64,000 nt of DNA. Origin: Clostridium sp. AM33-3. Its GTDB lineage: Bacteria; Bacillota; Clostridia; Lachnospirales; Lachnospiraceae. Shown here one piece after another: positions 45,084-55,049 of this stretch. Position numbers and translations under genes: made by a program. Position 1 is the stretch's first letter. Each line of letters begins with the position of its first letter. Where the stretch lies: positions 62,001-126,000 of the forward strand of contig NZ_QUIV01000004.1 of the NCBI RefSeq assembly GCF_003480315.1, written 5' to 3'. A model generated the notes under the pieces. That model saw nothing but the letters and a program-made list of their open reading frames with translations. It was not told where the DNA came from and did no database searches.

Positions 45084-45154
45084 TTGATTATTCAAACGAA
45101 AAGACGTATACTTATGAATATGTCAAAAATACATAAGGAATTTAGGAGAGTATC

Positions 45155-46123
45155 ATGATTAACGAAACTATTCTTGCGATCATCATCGCATTTGCAGTCA
45201 GCGCGATCCTCTGCCCGATCGTGATCCCGTTTCTGCATAAGCTGAAATTCGGGCAGCAGGTCAGGGAAGACGGACCTCAGGCACATTTAAAAAAGCAGGG
45301 AACACCGACCATGGGCGGTCTGGTATTCCTGACTGCTGTAGTGATCACATCCCTGTTATATATTCGCGATTATCCGCGCATCATTCCGGTGCTGTTCATG
45401 ACCGTGGGCTTTGGCGTTATCGGCTTTCTGGATGATTACATCAAGATCGTGATGAAGCGTTCAGAGGGTTTAAATCCGGTTCAGAAGCTGATCGGACAAT
45501 TTATCATCACCGGCATTTTTGTATACTACCTGGTGTGCTCAGGTGAGGTTGGCACTTCCATGCTGGTACCATTTACCGGCGGCTTTGAGCACGGACTTTA
45601 TCTGAATCTTGGTTTTCTGTTTATTCCGTTTGTATTCTTCGTGGTTCTCGGAACCGATAACGGCGTGAACTTTACCGATGGTCTGGATGGTCTTTGCACC
45701 AGTGTGACCATTTTGGTGGCAACATTTTTAACCATTATTTCCATTGGAGAAAACAGCGGCATCAGCCCGATCACCGGAGCGGTTGTAGGCAGCCTGCTTG
45801 GTTTTTTGCTGTTTAATGTTTATCCGGCAAAGGTATTTATGGGCGACACCGGCTCCCTGGCTCTGGGCGGTTTTGTATCAGCCAGCGCATTCATGATGCA
45901 GATTCCGCTGTTCATCCCCATCATTGGTTTGATCTACCTGGTGGAGGTGCTGTCAGTTATCATGCAGGTGTCTTATTTTAAGGCGACTCACGGAAAACGC
46001 ATTTTCCGCATGGCGCCGATCCATCATCATTTCGAGCTGGGCGGTTGGTCTGAGACCCGGGTGGTCGCAGTCTTTTCCATTGTTACCGCTCTGCTTTGTC
46101 TGGTGGCATACTTAGGATTATAA
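45155..46123 (+). CDS. mraY: Phospho-N-acetylmuramoyl-pentapeptide transferase
   Basis: A 322-residue membrane enzyme with ten expected spans. It makes lipid I from UDP-MurNAc-pentapeptide and undecaprenyl phosphate. Family blocks are KKQGTPTMGGLVFL near 48, FLDDYIKIV near 93, TDNGVNFTDGLDGL near 167 and MGDTGSLALGG near 230, which hold the catalytic aspartates; the C-terminal HHHFELGGWSE is also typical. AGGAGAGTATC precedes the ATG. Confidence 0.97.
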   Translation: MINETILAIIIAFAVSAILCPIVIPFLHKLKFGQQVREDGPQAHLKKQGTPTMGGLVFLTAVVITSLLYIRDYPRIIPVLFMTVGFGVIGFLDDYIKIVMKRSEGLNPVQKLIGQFIITGIFVYYLVCSGEVGTSMLVPFTGGFEHGLYLNLGFLFIPFVFFVVLGTDNGVNFTDGLDGLCTSVTILVATFLTIISIGENSGISPITGAVVGSLLGFLLFNVYPAKVFMGDTGSLALGGFVSASAFMMQIPLFIPIIGLIYLVEVLSVIMQVSYFKATHGKRIFRMAPIHHHFELGGWSETRVVAVFSIVTALLCLVAYLGL

Positions 46124-46147
46124 TCGGAAGAACAGGAGGTATATGAG

Positions 46148-47503
46148 ATGAGTCAGAAAGTATTAGTGGCAGGTACCGGCAAGAGCGGTATCGCAGCAGC
46201 AAAGCTTCTTCTTGCCATGGGCGGTGAGGTCGTGCTTTATGACGGCAACGACAAACTGGATCCGGAGAAGATCAAAGAAAATTTTGAGGAAGACGCAAAG
46301 GTTACCGTTGTTCTGGGAGAGCTTACCAGACCGGATCTGTTAGGCGTAGAGCTTTCCATCATCAGTCCGGGCATTCCGCTGGATGCTCCGTTTGTACCGG
46401 TACTGGATGAGGCCAAAATCCCGATCTGGAGTGAGATCCAGCTGGCATACCATGTGGCAAAGGGTAGGCTGATCGCCATTACCGGAACCAACGGAAAGAC
46501 GACTACAACTGCATTGACCGGTGCTATCATGAAGACATTTTTCAACGAGGTGTTTGTGGTAGGAAACATTGGCATTCCGTATACCGATGTGGCCCTGGAC
46601 ACGACCGAAAAGTCTGTGACCGTGGCGGAGGTTTCCAGCTTCCAGCTTGAGACCATCATGGATTTTCATCCAAATGTCAGCGCTATCCTGAACATCACGC
46701 CGGATCACTTAAACCGTCACGGAACCATGGAAAATTATATCGAAGTGAAAGAGCGTGTGGCGGTCAACCAGACAGAGGATGACTGCATTGTGCTGAATTA
46801 CGATGACAAGGTACTGCGCGAGTTTGGCGAGAAGAAGGATCTGAAACCGAAGGTCATCTTCTTCTCCAGCACCCAGGCCTTAAAAGAGGGCATGTACTTA
46901 GACGGTGACATGATGATCTATGCACATGACGGCAAAAAAGAGGAAGTCTTAAACGTAAAGACGGATATGCAGCTTCTCGGCAAGCACAATCACGAGAATG
47001 TCATGGCAGCAGTAGCCATGAGCATCCGCATGGGCGTGCCGATGGACCTGATCCGAAAAGCAGTAAAGGAATTTAAGGCCGTTGAGCACCGTATCGAGTT
47101 TGTTCTGGAGCGTTCCGGAGTCCGTTACTACAACGATTCCAAGGGAACCAACCCGGACGCAGCGATCCAGGCAATCCGAGCCATGCCGGGACCGACTGTC
47201 CTGATCGCAGGCGGCTATGACAAGCACAGTGAATACGATGAGTGGATTGAAGCATTTGGCGATAAGGTAAAATACCTGGTGCTGATCGGTCAGACCCGCG
47301 ACAAGATTGCGGAGTGTGCAAGAAGCCACGGCTTTACGGATATCATGTATGCAGAGGATATGCCAGAGGCAGTACGTGTCTGTGCTGCTTATGCCAATGC
47401 GGGAGATAATGTGCTTCTGTCTCCGGCCTGCGCAAGCTGGGGAATGTTTGACAACTACGAGCAGCGCGGCGAAATTTTCAAGGAATGCGTAAGAAACCTG
47501 TAG
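46148..47503 (+). CDS. murD: UDP-N-acetylmuramoyl-L-alanine--D-glutamate ligase
   Basis: A 451-residue Mur ligase that adds D-Glu in the cytoplasm. The ATP loop is TGTNGKTTTTALTG near 117; NITPDHLNRHGTMENY near 181, and the C-terminal NDSKGTNPDAAIQAI and GGYDKHSEYDEW fit MurD. AGGAGGTATATGAG precedes the ATG, and 24 bases separate it from mraY. murE and murF are not in the cluster. Confidence 0.97.
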   Translation: MSQKVLVAGTGKSGIAAAKLLLAMGGEVVLYDGNDKLDPEKIKENFEEDAKVTVVLGELTRPDLLGVELSIISPGIPLDAPFVPVLDEAKIPIWSEIQLAYHVAKGRLIAITGTNGKTTTTALTGAIMKTFFNEVFVVGNIGIPYTDVALDTTEKSVTVAEVSSFQLETIMDFHPNVSAILNITPDHLNRHGTMENYIEVKERVAVNQTEDDCIVLNYDDKVLREFGEKKDLKPKVIFFSSTQALKEGMYLDGDMMIYAHDGKKEEVLNVKTDMQLLGKHNHENVMAAVAMSIRMGVPMDLIRKAVKEFKAVEHRIEFVLERSGVRYYNDSKGTNPDAAIQAIRAMPGPTVLIAGGYDKHSEYDEWIEAFGDKVKYLVLIGQTRDKIAECARSHGFTDIMYAEDMPEAVRVCAAYANAGDNVLLSPACASWGMFDNYEQRGEIFKECVRNL

Positions 47504-47513
47504 GAGGATTGGT

Positions 47514-48647
47514 ATGGCAAAGAAAAACCGGCCAAAACGGTTTTATGATTACAGTCTGTTGTTCTGTATCATATTTCTGTCGGTGTTCGGACTGGTCATG
47601 ATCTACAGCGCCAGCTCCTACACGGCACAGTTAAAATACAACAATGCCGGTTATTTCATGATGCGCCAGCTTAAGATTGCGGCAGGAGGTCTGGTCCTGG
47701 CTTTGTTCATCTCCAAACTGGATTATCACTGGTATGCGAAATTTTCCATCTTCGCGTATATGTTGTCTTATGTGCTGATGATCGCTGTTACTCTGGTGGG
47801 TAAAGAGGTAAACGGCAAAAAGCGGTGGCTGGGCGTAGGCTCCCTGAGCTTCCAGCCGACCGAGTTTGTAAAGATAGCCCTGATCATTTTCCTAGCCGTG
47901 CTGATCACCCGGATGGGCGCAAAGGTCAATGAATGGAACAATATGTTCCGGGTTATGGGGCTGGCCATTCCGATTGCCGGCATTGTAGCGGCAAACAACT
48001 TAAGCTCCGGTATCATCATCATGGGAATTGCCTTTGTGATGCTGTTTGTGGCCTGTAAAAAGCAGTGGCCATTTTATGCCTGCGGAGGTCTGGCGATGCT
48101 TGCAGTCGTCACGGCCGGTCCACTGGCAATTTTTCTTGAGAAGATCAAGCTCCTGAAGCCGTATCAGCTGAGCCGTATCCATGTATGGCTGTCTCCGGAG
48201 AGCTATCCGATGGATGGCGGATACCAGGTGCTCCAGGGACTTTATGCCATCGGCTCCGGCGGTCTGTTTGGCAAGGGACTGGGCGAGAGTATCCAGAAGA
48301 TGGGCTTTGTGCCGGAGGCACAGAATGATATGATTTTTTCGATCATCTGTGAGGAACTTGGATTGTTCGGAGCTGTTTCCGTCATCCTCATCTTCCTGTT
48401 TATGATTTACCGGTTCATGCTGATCGCGAATAATGCGCCGGATCTTCTGGGTGCCCTGATCGTGGTAGGCGTTATGGCCCATATCGCGATCCAGGTCGTT
48501 TTAAATATCGCAGTAGTAACCAACACGATTCCGAATACGGGAATCACGCTGCCCTTTATCAGTTACGGGGGCACGTCGGTACTGTTTCTGATGATGGAAA
48601 TGGGCATGGTACTTGGCGTATCCAATCAGATCCGGCTGGAACGGTAA
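47514..48647 (+). CDS. ftsW: Peptidoglycan glycosyltransferase FtsW (SEDS family)
   Basis: A 377-residue polytopic protein with about ten spans. GLVMIYSASSYTAQL at the N-terminus, KKRWLGVGSLSFQPTEFVKI near 103 and the C-terminal NTIPNTGITLPFISYGGTS are SEDS signatures. It polymerises lipid II at the septum together with a class B PBP, here presumably the product of one of the two genes upstream. AGGAGGATTGGT precedes the ATG. Confidence 0.95.
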   Translation: MAKKNRPKRFYDYSLLFCIIFLSVFGLVMIYSASSYTAQLKYNNAGYFMMRQLKIAAGGLVLALFISKLDYHWYAKFSIFAYMLSYVLMIAVTLVGKEVNGKKRWLGVGSLSFQPTEFVKIALIIFLAVLITRMGAKVNEWNNMFRVMGLAIPIAGIVAANNLSSGIIIMGIAFVMLFVACKKQWPFYACGGLAMLAVVTAGPLAIFLEKIKLLKPYQLSRIHVWLSPESYPMDGGYQVLQGLYAIGSGGLFGKGLGESIQKMGFVPEAQNDMIFSIICEELGLFGAVSVILIFLFMIYRFMLIANNAPDLLGALIVVGVMAHIAIQVVLNIAVVTNTIPNTGITLPFISYGGTSVLFLMMEMGMVLGVSNQIRLER

Positions 48648-48721
48648 AACAGAAAAAACAGATATGCAGACTGCAGGAACCGATGGTTCCCAGGGTACAT
48701 AAGATATAAAAGAAGGAATTC

Positions 48722-50008
48722 GTGAAAATTGTGTGCGGGAGGGAACGTGGTTTGTCGGTGCTTCGGATAGAAGGATCATACAGTCTGGACGGAATCATCA
48801 AAATACAGGGTTCCAAGAATGGGGTGCTGCCGGTTATGGCAGCATCTCTTCTTCATAACGGAACCACGGTACTGGAGCATGTCCCCAAAATACAGGATGT
48901 TTTCTGTATGTTGGGGATTTTGAACGCTTTGGGGGCAGACTGTCGGATGGAGGAAAACCGTCTGGTGATTTCGGCAGTATCTCTGAGCGGATCCAGGATC
49001 CCGGAGATACTGGCCGGACAGATGCGATCTTCGGTCATGCTTCTTGGACCGCTGCTTGCACGTCTTGGACAGGTGGAGACCAGTCTGCCGGGGGGCTGCC
49101 GCATTGGCAGACGACCGGTGGATCTGCATTTTCTGGGATTAACGGCACTGGGGGCTTCGGTGGAAAAACAAAATGGCATGATCCGGGCAGTCTGCCCATC
49201 TGGCGGACTGAGCGGAGCCAGAATCCATCTTCCATATCCAAGTGTAGGAGCTACGGAAAACATCCTGATGGCAGCTGCCGGGGCCAGAGGCGAAACGGTT
49301 CTGACCGGGGCAGCCCGGGAGCCGGAAATAGAAATTCTGTGCGGCTTTTTGCGTGCCATGGGTGTCAGGGTGGAGGGCGAAGGCACTTCCGTGATAAAGA
49401 TCCGCGGAACATCCACATTTGAGGATACCAGCTTTTTTATTCCGGGAGACCGGATCGTGGCAGGAACCTATCTGGGAGCGGTGCTGTGCGCAGGCGGCCG
49501 GGTGTTTCTGGAACAGGCTCCGGCTGGTCATATGGAGCGGACCATTGAGACAGCCCGGCAGATGGGGGCCACGGTGGAAAGTTTAGAAGAGGGAATCCGG
49601 GTATCCATGCGTGGGCGCCCGCATCCGATCCGTCTTGAGACCGGACCTTACCCGGAGTTCCCCACAGATATGCAGTCTGTGATGATGGCTGCAGCCTCCA
49701 TTGCGGATGGAACCTCAAGGATTCAGGAGAACGTATTTGAAAACCGTTTTTGCGCGGCAAAAGAATTGCAGAAACTTGGGGCACATATTATAATAGAAAA
49801 CAAACTTGCGGTTGTGGATGGTGTGAATGCCTTAAAAGGCACCCGTATGGCGGCAGAAGACCTGCGCGGAGGTGCTGCGCTGGCGGTGGCTGCACTTGCT
49901 GCTGACGGAACCAGTTTTCTTGACGGGTATGAGCATATCAGCCGCGGCTACGAGGATATCCGCAGTGACCTGGCGGGAGCCGGGGCGCGTATCAGCCTGA
50001 TCGGCTGA
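48722..50008 (+). CDS. murA: UDP-N-acetylglucosamine 1-carboxyvinyltransferase
   Basis: A 428-residue EPSP-synthase fold enzyme, the first committed step of peptidoglycan synthesis and the fosfomycin target. The substrate lysine is in KIQGSKNGVLPV near residue 32, and the catalytic cysteine is present in SLPGGCRIGRRPVDLH near 123, so it should be fosfomycin-sensitive. The GTG at 48722 has AAGGA upstream. A GTG at 48758 would give an N-terminus nearer to the family standard and is a real alternative. murA in place of murG/murB between ftsW and ftsQ differs from the Bacillus order. Confidence 0.9.
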   Translation: MKIVCGRERGLSVLRIEGSYSLDGIIKIQGSKNGVLPVMAASLLHNGTTVLEHVPKIQDVFCMLGILNALGADCRMEENRLVISAVSLSGSRIPEILAGQMRSSVMLLGPLLARLGQVETSLPGGCRIGRRPVDLHFLGLTALGASVEKQNGMIRAVCPSGGLSGARIHLPYPSVGATENILMAAAGARGETVLTGAAREPEIEILCGFLRAMGVRVEGEGTSVIKIRGTSTFEDTSFFIPGDRIVAGTYLGAVLCAGGRVFLEQAPAGHMERTIETARQMGATVESLEEGIRVSMRGRPHPIRLETGPYPEFPTDMQSVMMAAASIADGTSRIQENVFENRFCAAKELQKLGAHIIIENKLAVVDGVNALKGTRMAAEDLRGGAALAVAALAADGTSFLDGYEHISRGYEDIRSDLAGAGARISLIG

Positions 50009-50046
50009 AGCAGCGGATGCGTCAGGAGGATAGGAGAAAAGAACAG

Positions 50047-50775
50047 ATGGAATATGGATCAGGCAGGAAGAAAACAGTGATCCTGGCTGTGGTGGTACTT
50101 CTGCTGATTGCAGTTATGGCGGGAATATGCTTGATCAAGCTGAAGGAGATCACTGTGACAGGCAATGAAAAATATACGGATGAACAGCTGATCAGTCTGG
50201 TTTTTCCGGACGATGTAAGCCGCAGTACGGTATTTACTTATCTGCGGGAGCACTTTGGAAAACATGAGAAGATTCCGTTTGTGGAGGATTACAAGCTGGT
50301 GTTTAAGGGACCGTCACGTGCGGAGATCATTGTCTACGAAAAGAGTGTGGTGGGCTATGTGTCCTATATGAGCAGTTATATGTATTTTGATAAGGACGGT
50401 ATCATCGTGGAAAGTGCCAGCAAAAAGCTCCCTGGCATTCCCTGGATCACAGGACTGAAGTTCGGTCATATCGTCCTTTACCAGAAGCTTCCTGTGGAAA
50501 GCGACCGCATATTTGAGGAAATCTTAAATCTCACGCAGATTCTTTCTATTTATGGACTGAGTGTGGACAAGATTCAGTACAATAGCATTGGAGATGCGAC
50601 TCTTTATATGGGAGATATTGAGGTGATCCTGGGAAACAGTGCCGGGCTCAATGGCAAGATCGCAGAGCTTGGAGATATGCTCCCGCAGCTGGAAGGAAAA
50701 AGCGGTACCCTGTATCTGGATACTTACGATGAGACCAAGACAAATCCCATGTATACCTTCAAACCGAGGGGATAG
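50047..50775 (+). CDS. ftsQ: Cell division protein FtsQ/DivIB
   Basis: A 242-residue bitopic protein. After a short basic N-terminus comes a membrane helix (VILAVVVLLLIAVMAGICLI near 12-31), then a POTRA-type domain (LKEITVTGNEKYTDEQLISL near 33-52) and a beta domain. The size is that of FtsQ/DivIB, which links the divisome parts outside the membrane. TAGGAG lies 10 bases before the ATG at 50047; the earlier ATG at 50017 has no site. Confidence 0.85.
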   Translation: MEYGSGRKKTVILAVVVLLLIAVMAGICLIKLKEITVTGNEKYTDEQLISLVFPDDVSRSTVFTYLREHFGKHEKIPFVEDYKLVFKGPSRAEIIVYEKSVVGYVSYMSSYMYFDKDGIIVESASKKLPGIPWITGLKFGHIVLYQKLPVESDRIFEEILNLTQILSIYGLSVDKIQYNSIGDATLYMGDIEVILGNSAGLNGKIAELGDMLPQLEGKSGTLYLDTYDETKTNPMYTFKPRG

Positions 50776-50803
50776 TTTTTTGGGCTCATTGCGAAAAAAA
50801 CGG

Positions 50804-50832
50804 TTGATATTTTTATGGAAATCACCTATAGT
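50804..50832 (+). promoter_or_regulatory. Promoter of ftsZ
   Basis: TTGATA (50804-50809) and TATAGT (50827-50832) with a 17-base spacer, about 80 bases before the ftsZ start, allow ftsZ to be expressed apart from the upstream cluster. Confidence 0.6.
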
Positions 50833-50910
50833 ATTACATAGACTAGTTTTTTATATGATATTACAAAAATGTTACATAAGGCCAATGAAAGAAGTTAAGG
50901 AGGAATTATC

Positions 50911-52152
50911 TTGTTAGAGATTAAGATAAATGAAGCGGAGAACTCCGCGAAAATCGTTGTGATCGGTGTCGGCGGTGCCGGCAACAATGCAGTAAACCGC
51001 ATGGTAGATGAGAATATTGCGGGTGTGGAGTTCATTGGCATCAACACAGATAAACAGGCGCTGCAGTTCTGCAAGGCTCCGACTGCCATGCAGATCGGTG
51101 AGAAGCTGACCAAGGGCTTAGGCGCTGGCGCAAAGCCGGAGGTTGGACAGAAGGCAGCAGAGGAGAGCTCAGAGGAAATCGCACAGGCTATCAAGGGTGC
51201 TGACATGGTGTTTGTCACCTGCGGTATGGGCGGCGGTACCGGTACCGGTGCAGCTCCGGTTATTGCAAAGATCGCAAAAGACATGGGCATTCTGACTGTT
51301 GGTGTTGTAACCAAGCCGTTCCGTTTCGAGGCAAAGGCACGTATGAGCAACGCACTGTCCGGAATTGAAAACTTAAAGGCAAGCGTGGACACCCTCATCG
51401 TAATTCCGAATGACAAACTTCTTGAAATCGTTGACCGCAGAACTACCATGCCGGACGCATTAAAGAAGGCAGACGAAGTTCTTCAGCAGGCAGTACAGGG
51501 TATTACCGACCTGATCAATGTACCTGGCCTGATCAACCTTGACTTCGCAGATGTTCAGACTGTCATGACCGACAAGGGCATCGCTCATATCGGCATTGGC
51601 CATGCCAAGGGTGATGATAAGGCGGTTGAGGCTGTAAAGCAGGCAGTAGCAAGCCCGCTGTTAGAGACCACCATCGAGGGCGCTACCCATGTTATCATCA
51701 ATATTTCCGGCGATATCAGCCTGATCGAGGCAAACGAGGCTGCAAGCTATGTTCAGGAGCTGGCTGGAGATGACGCAAACATCATCTTTGGTGCTATGTA
51801 TGACGAGAACGCTCAGGATGAGGCAACCATCACCGTTATCGCAACTGGTCTGGATGCTCACGCAAGCACTCCGGTTAACAAGGCTATGGCTGAGTTTGGC
51901 AGCTTTAAGCCGAAAATGCCATCCGGCTTAAACTTAAACACCCAGAGCCGCACCGCTGCTGCTGAGGCAGGTGCAACTGCACCGAAGGCTGCACCGCAGC
52001 TGCATGCTCAGGCTCCGACTGTAAAGCCGGTTCAGACGCAGGCTGTACAGCAGGCAGCTTCCACACAGGCTGCTGCACCGAGTCAGGGTTCTTACCGTCC
52101 GTTAAACCAGACTCAGATCAATATCCCGGATTTCTTAAAGAATAAGAGATAA
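50911..52152 (+). CDS. ftsZ: Cell division protein FtsZ
   Basis: A 413-residue tubulin-like GTPase that forms the division ring. [13 protein letters not shown] near 22, the tubulin signature [16 protein letters not shown] near 105 and the T7-loop [14 protein letters not shown] near 204 are complete. A 75-residue Ala/Gln/Pro-rich linker ends in IPDFLKNKR, the conserved C-terminal peptide that binds partners. The start codon is TTG after AAGGAGGA. ftsA is absent, so another anchor (SepF, not in the window) is expected. Confidence 0.97.
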   Translation: MLEIKINEAENSAKIVVIGVGGAGNNAVNRMVDENIAGVEFIGINTDKQALQFCKAPTAMQIGEKLTKGLGAGAKPEVGQKAAEESSEEIAQAIKGADMVFVTCGMGGGTGTGAAPVIAKIAKDMGILTVGVVTKPFRFEAKARMSNALSGIENLKASVDTLIVIPNDKLLEIVDRRTTMPDALKKADEVLQQAVQGITDLINVPGLINLDFADVQTVMTDKGIAHIGIGHAKGDDKAVEAVKQAVASPLLETTIEGATHVIINISGDISLIEANEAASYVQELAGDDANIIFGAMYDENAQDEATITVIATGLDAHASTPVNKAMAEFGSFKPKMPSGLNLNTQSRTAAAEAGATAPKAAPQLHAQAPTVKPVQTQAVQQAASTQAAAPSQGSYRPLNQTQINIPDFLKNKR

Positions 52153-52171
52153 TCCATCTTTCAAACAAAAT

Positions 52172-52217
52172 CGACAAAGACAGAAAACCAGATTTGGCTT
52201 TCTGTCTTTTTTTGTCG
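52172..52217 (+). terminator. Terminator after ftsZ
   Basis: cgacaaa-gacagaaa (52172-52186) pairs with tttctgtc-tttt-tttgtcg (52199-52217); the T-run lies in the right arm. Confidence 0.75.
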
Positions 52218-52245
52218 TTCAAAAATACGGATTGTTTCTGTCAGA

Positions 52246-52278
52246 TTGACAAAATTTTTCCTTCGGAATGATTATAAT
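52246..52278 (+). promoter_or_regulatory. spoIIG-type promoter of spoIIGA-sigE with 21-base spacer
   Basis: A perfect TTGACA (52246-52251) and a perfect TATAAT (52273-52278) are separated by 21 bases. The Bacillus spoIIG promoter, activated by phosphorylated Spo0A, also has consensus hexamers with a long (22-base) spacer. Spo0A-box-like sequences (tgtcgtt at about 52213, tgtcaga at 52239 and ttgacaa read on the other strand) lie at and before the -35. Confidence 0.7.
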
Positions 52279-52343
52279 GGGGAACATGAGCAGTGAGAAT
52301 GATTATCAGCGTAATGCTCATGCTGGCAGGAGGACATGGTAGC

Positions 52344-53147
52344 ATGACAGAAACACTGTATCTGGATCTGTTTTTTCTGGTGAATCTGTCCGCAGATCTG
52401 TATTTGCTGTTTCTTACCGGGATGATTTTGCGGGAGCCGGTAAGGAGACGAAAAGGACGGTTGTTTCTTGGGGCGGCTGTGGGGGCCGCAGTCGGATGTG
52501 TCCTGGTATTCTTTCCCAAACTTCCGCTTCCGGTTTGGATTCTTCTGGAACTTGCAATCCCGGCCCTGCTGATGACGCAGGTGGCTTTTGGCCGCTGCAG
52601 CCTTTTAGAAACATTGCGGCGGGTTACCGTACTGGGGCTTACAGCGGTTTTAAGCGGCGGTGTATTTGCAGCGCTGGAAGCGACGAAACGTGCCTGGGAG
52701 CTGACACCCTGGACTTTCCGGGAGTTTGGACTTGCACTCAGCGCAGCGGGAGGAATGCTTTGGACGGGAACAGTGTTCCTTAAGAATGGAATAACGTTGC
52801 GAAGCAGTCTGTATGAAGTGACGCTGCATTACCAGGGAAAACAGAAAACAGTTCTGGCACTGTTGGATACAGGAAATCAGCTGTATGAGCCGTACGGTCA
52901 CCAGCCAGTCCATATTCTGGAAAAGAATGCCTGGCCGGAGTTTCCTGAACCGGTTTTCAAGGTGATTTATATTCCCTTCTGCTCAGTAGGAAATGAACAC
53001 GGGATTCTGCCTGCCGTCCGCATGGAAAGGATGGAAGTGCGGCAGCGGGGAGAGAAAATCCGTGTGCTGGAGCACCCGTGGGTGGCGATCAGTGAAACAC
53101 CGTTATCTGTACGGCATCAATACGAGATGCTTCTGCATGGAGAATGA
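52344..53147 (+). CDS. spoIIGA: Sigma-E processing peptidase SpoIIGA
   Basis: A 267-residue membrane aspartic protease. Five hydrophobic spans fill the first 145 residues, followed by a soluble domain with the catalytic D175 in ALLDTGNQLYEP. It cleaves the pro-peptide of sigma-E in the mother cell once activated by SpoIIR. AGGAGGA lies before the ATG at 52344; the frame is open to 52293, but the extra residues are not supported. sigE follows 26 bases later. Confidence 0.92.
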   Translation: MTETLYLDLFFLVNLSADLYLLFLTGMILREPVRRRKGRLFLGAAVGAAVGCVLVFFPKLPLPVWILLELAIPALLMTQVAFGRCSLLETLRRVTVLGLTAVLSGGVFAALEATKRAWELTPWTFREFGLALSAAGGMLWTGTVFLKNGITLRSSLYEVTLHYQGKQKTVLALLDTGNQLYEPYGHQPVHILEKNAWPEFPEPVFKVIYIPFCSVGNEHGILPAVRMERMEVRQRGEKIRVLEHPWVAISETPLSVRHQYEMLLHGE

Positions 53148-53173
53148 TAAGATAGGACCGGGAGGATGGAAAA

Positions 53174-53914
53174 ATGATCATGAAAGTTTCAGTACCAAAT
53201 CGTTTTCAGTTTAAGGCAGTTTCTTCCTTTACCACAATGCTGTGGCAGAAAAAGGGTGAAGTCCATTATATCGGCGGGGCAGATATTCTTCCGCCTCCTC
53301 TGGAAAGCAAAAGAGAAGCGGAAATGATCTCCCGGTTGGGAACTGAAGGGGAGAAGGAAGCCAGAGCTCTTTTAATTGAGCATAATCTGCGGCTTGTAGT
53401 GTATATAGCAAAGAAGTTTGATAATACGGCGGTGGGAGTGGAAGATCTGATCTCAATCGGCACCATCGGACTGATCAAGGCCATCAACACATTTAATCCG
53501 GAGAAAAATATCAAGCTGGCCACCTATGCATCCCGCTGCATTGAGAATGAAATCCTCATGTACCTGCGCCGCAGCAGCAAGATGAAGGCGGAGGTATCCA
53601 TTGATGAACCGCTGAATGTGGACTGGGATGGAAATGAACTGCTGTTGTCGGATATTCTCGGAACAGATGATGACATAATCTACCGGGGACTGGAGGATGA
53701 GACGGAACGCCAGCTGTTAAAATCTGCGATCGACCGCCTGAGCCCACGGGAGAAAACGATTGTTGAGCTGCGTTACGGATTAAAGAATGCGGAGGATGAA
53801 GAGATGACGCAGAAGGAAGTGGCAGACCGCCTGGGAATTTCACAGTCCTATATCTCACGTCTGGAAAAGAAAATCATGAAACGTCTGAAAAAGGAAATTG
53901 TCCGTTTTGAGTAA
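53174..53914 (+). CDS. sigE: RNA polymerase sporulation sigma factor SigE
   Basis: A 246-residue sigma-70 family factor for early mother-cell transcription. The N-terminal pro-segment ends near [16 protein letters not shown], the conserved region around the SpoIIGA cleavage site. Region 2 ([16 protein letters not shown], then [20 protein letters not shown]) and region 4 ([15 protein letters not shown], then [13 protein letters not shown]) are intact. GGGAGGA precedes the ATG. sigG, which follows sigE in Bacillus, is not here. Confidence 0.96.
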   Translation: MIMKVSVPNRFQFKAVSSFTTMLWQKKGEVHYIGGADILPPPLESKREAEMISRLGTEGEKEARALLIEHNLRLVVYIAKKFDNTAVGVEDLISIGTIGLIKAINTFNPEKNIKLATYASRCIENEILMYLRRSSKMKAEVSIDEPLNVDWDGNELLLSDILGTDDDIIYRGLEDETERQLLKSAIDRLSPREKTIVELRYGLKNAEDEEMTQKEVADRLGISQSYISRLEKKIMKRLKKEIVRFE

Positions 53915-54929
53915 TCTGCTGGTCTGGGTGTTAAGAGGACTTCTGGCGCTGTGCCTGCAGCTTCGATATCCGGCAGTGCGGTTTCAAAAAGAAGAATCCG
54001 TGCGGAAAGATCCGGCTTATGCGGTTTACGAGACATACAGGTATGCGTACGAGCGGTACGGATACCTGTTTTCCTATGCGGAGAAAACAGAAGAAAAGGA
54101 AAATACCGCTTCGGATGGAACAGAAGCGGTGCAGGCCGGTGCCGAAAACATGCTTTCTGCAGCATCCCTGGCCCGCCTTCAGGACTATGACTATCTCATG
54201 AAGCAGTATTTCAGCGTGCATGCTTCCACCACGGCAGAACGCAGCCTCATGAAGGCGGAGAGGCTTCTGGAAACCGATGTAGGACTGACGAAAAATCCGG
54301 ATGAGCCTCAGATCCTGATATACCACACCCATGCCAGCGAAACCTATGCGGATTATGGACCGCAGAATACGGACGCGGATGTAGTGGGAGCCGGAACCTA
54401 TCTGACAGAGCTGCTGCGTCAGCGTGGCTGGAATGTGATCCATGACACTACAGCCTATGACCGGAAAGAAGGAAAGCTGGAACGCAGCCGTGCCTATACT
54501 TATGCCCTGGAAGGCGTGCAGGGGATTTTACAGACACATCCGACGATCGAGGTTGTGCTGGATCTGCACCGGGACGGTGTGGCAGATTCGGTGCGGCTGA
54601 CGGAGAATATCAATGGAAAGCCTACGGCCCAGATCATGTTTTTTCAGGGTATGAGCCGCACGCCGGAGGGCGAGATCGCTTATCTGCCCAATCCGCATCT
54701 GCAGGAAAACCTTGCCTTTTGTTTTCAGATGCAGCTGGCCTGTGGACGATATCCGGGATTTGCAAGGAAAATTTACCTGAAGGGGCTGCGCTACAACCTG
54801 CACCTGCGGGGCAGATCTTCTCTGATCGAGGCCGGAGCCCAGACCAACACGAAAGAGGAGGTGTGGAATGCCATGGAGCTGTTGGCAGAGGTGGTGGATA
54901 CGGTGCTCGATCCGGTGACGCAGAAATAG
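53907..54929 (+). CDS. spoIIP: Stage II sporulation protein P
   Basis: A 340-residue cell-wall hydrolase with an N-terminal hydrophobic segment ([18 protein letters not shown]). The SpoIIP amidase domain has the zinc histidine and glutamate in YHTHASETY near 145, LDLHRDGV near 215 and [12 protein letters not shown] near 315. It thins septal peptidoglycan during engulfment with SpoIID and SpoIIM. There is no ATG at the expected end; a TTG at 53907 (11 bases after AAGGA) or 53898 is likely. It overlaps the sigE end by 8 bases, which ties it to the sigE transcript. Confidence 0.88.
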   Translation: MSNLLVWVLRGLLALCLQLRYPAVRFQKEESVRKDPAYAVYETYRYAYERYGYLFSYAEKTEEKENTASDGTEAVQAGAENMLSAASLARLQDYDYLMKQYFSVHASTTAERSLMKAERLLETDVGLTKNPDEPQILIYHTHASETYADYGPQNTDADVVGAGTYLTELLRQRGWNVIHDTTAYDRKEGKLERSRAYTYALEGVQGILQTHPTIEVVLDLHRDGVADSVRLTENINGKPTAQIMFFQGMSRTPEGEIAYLPNPHLQENLAFCFQMQLACGRYPGFARKIYLKGLRYNLHLRGRSSLIEAGAQTNTKEEVWNAMELLAEVVDTVLDPVTQK

Positions 54930-54972
54930 ACATGCAGGAATTCACACATGCAGAAACCACAGCGATACGCTC

Positions 54973-55001
54973 TTGCAAGGAACCTGAAAAAATGATATCA
55001 T
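54973..55001 (+). promoter_or_regulatory. Promoter of lepA
   Basis: TTGCAA (54973-54978) and TATCAT (54996-55001) with a 17-base spacer, 49 bases before lepA. A second TTGACA at 55008 may be another -35. Confidence 0.45.
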
Positions 55002-55049
55002 AATAAATTGACAAACTAGACCTTATACGTTATTGGAGGAAATAAATAC

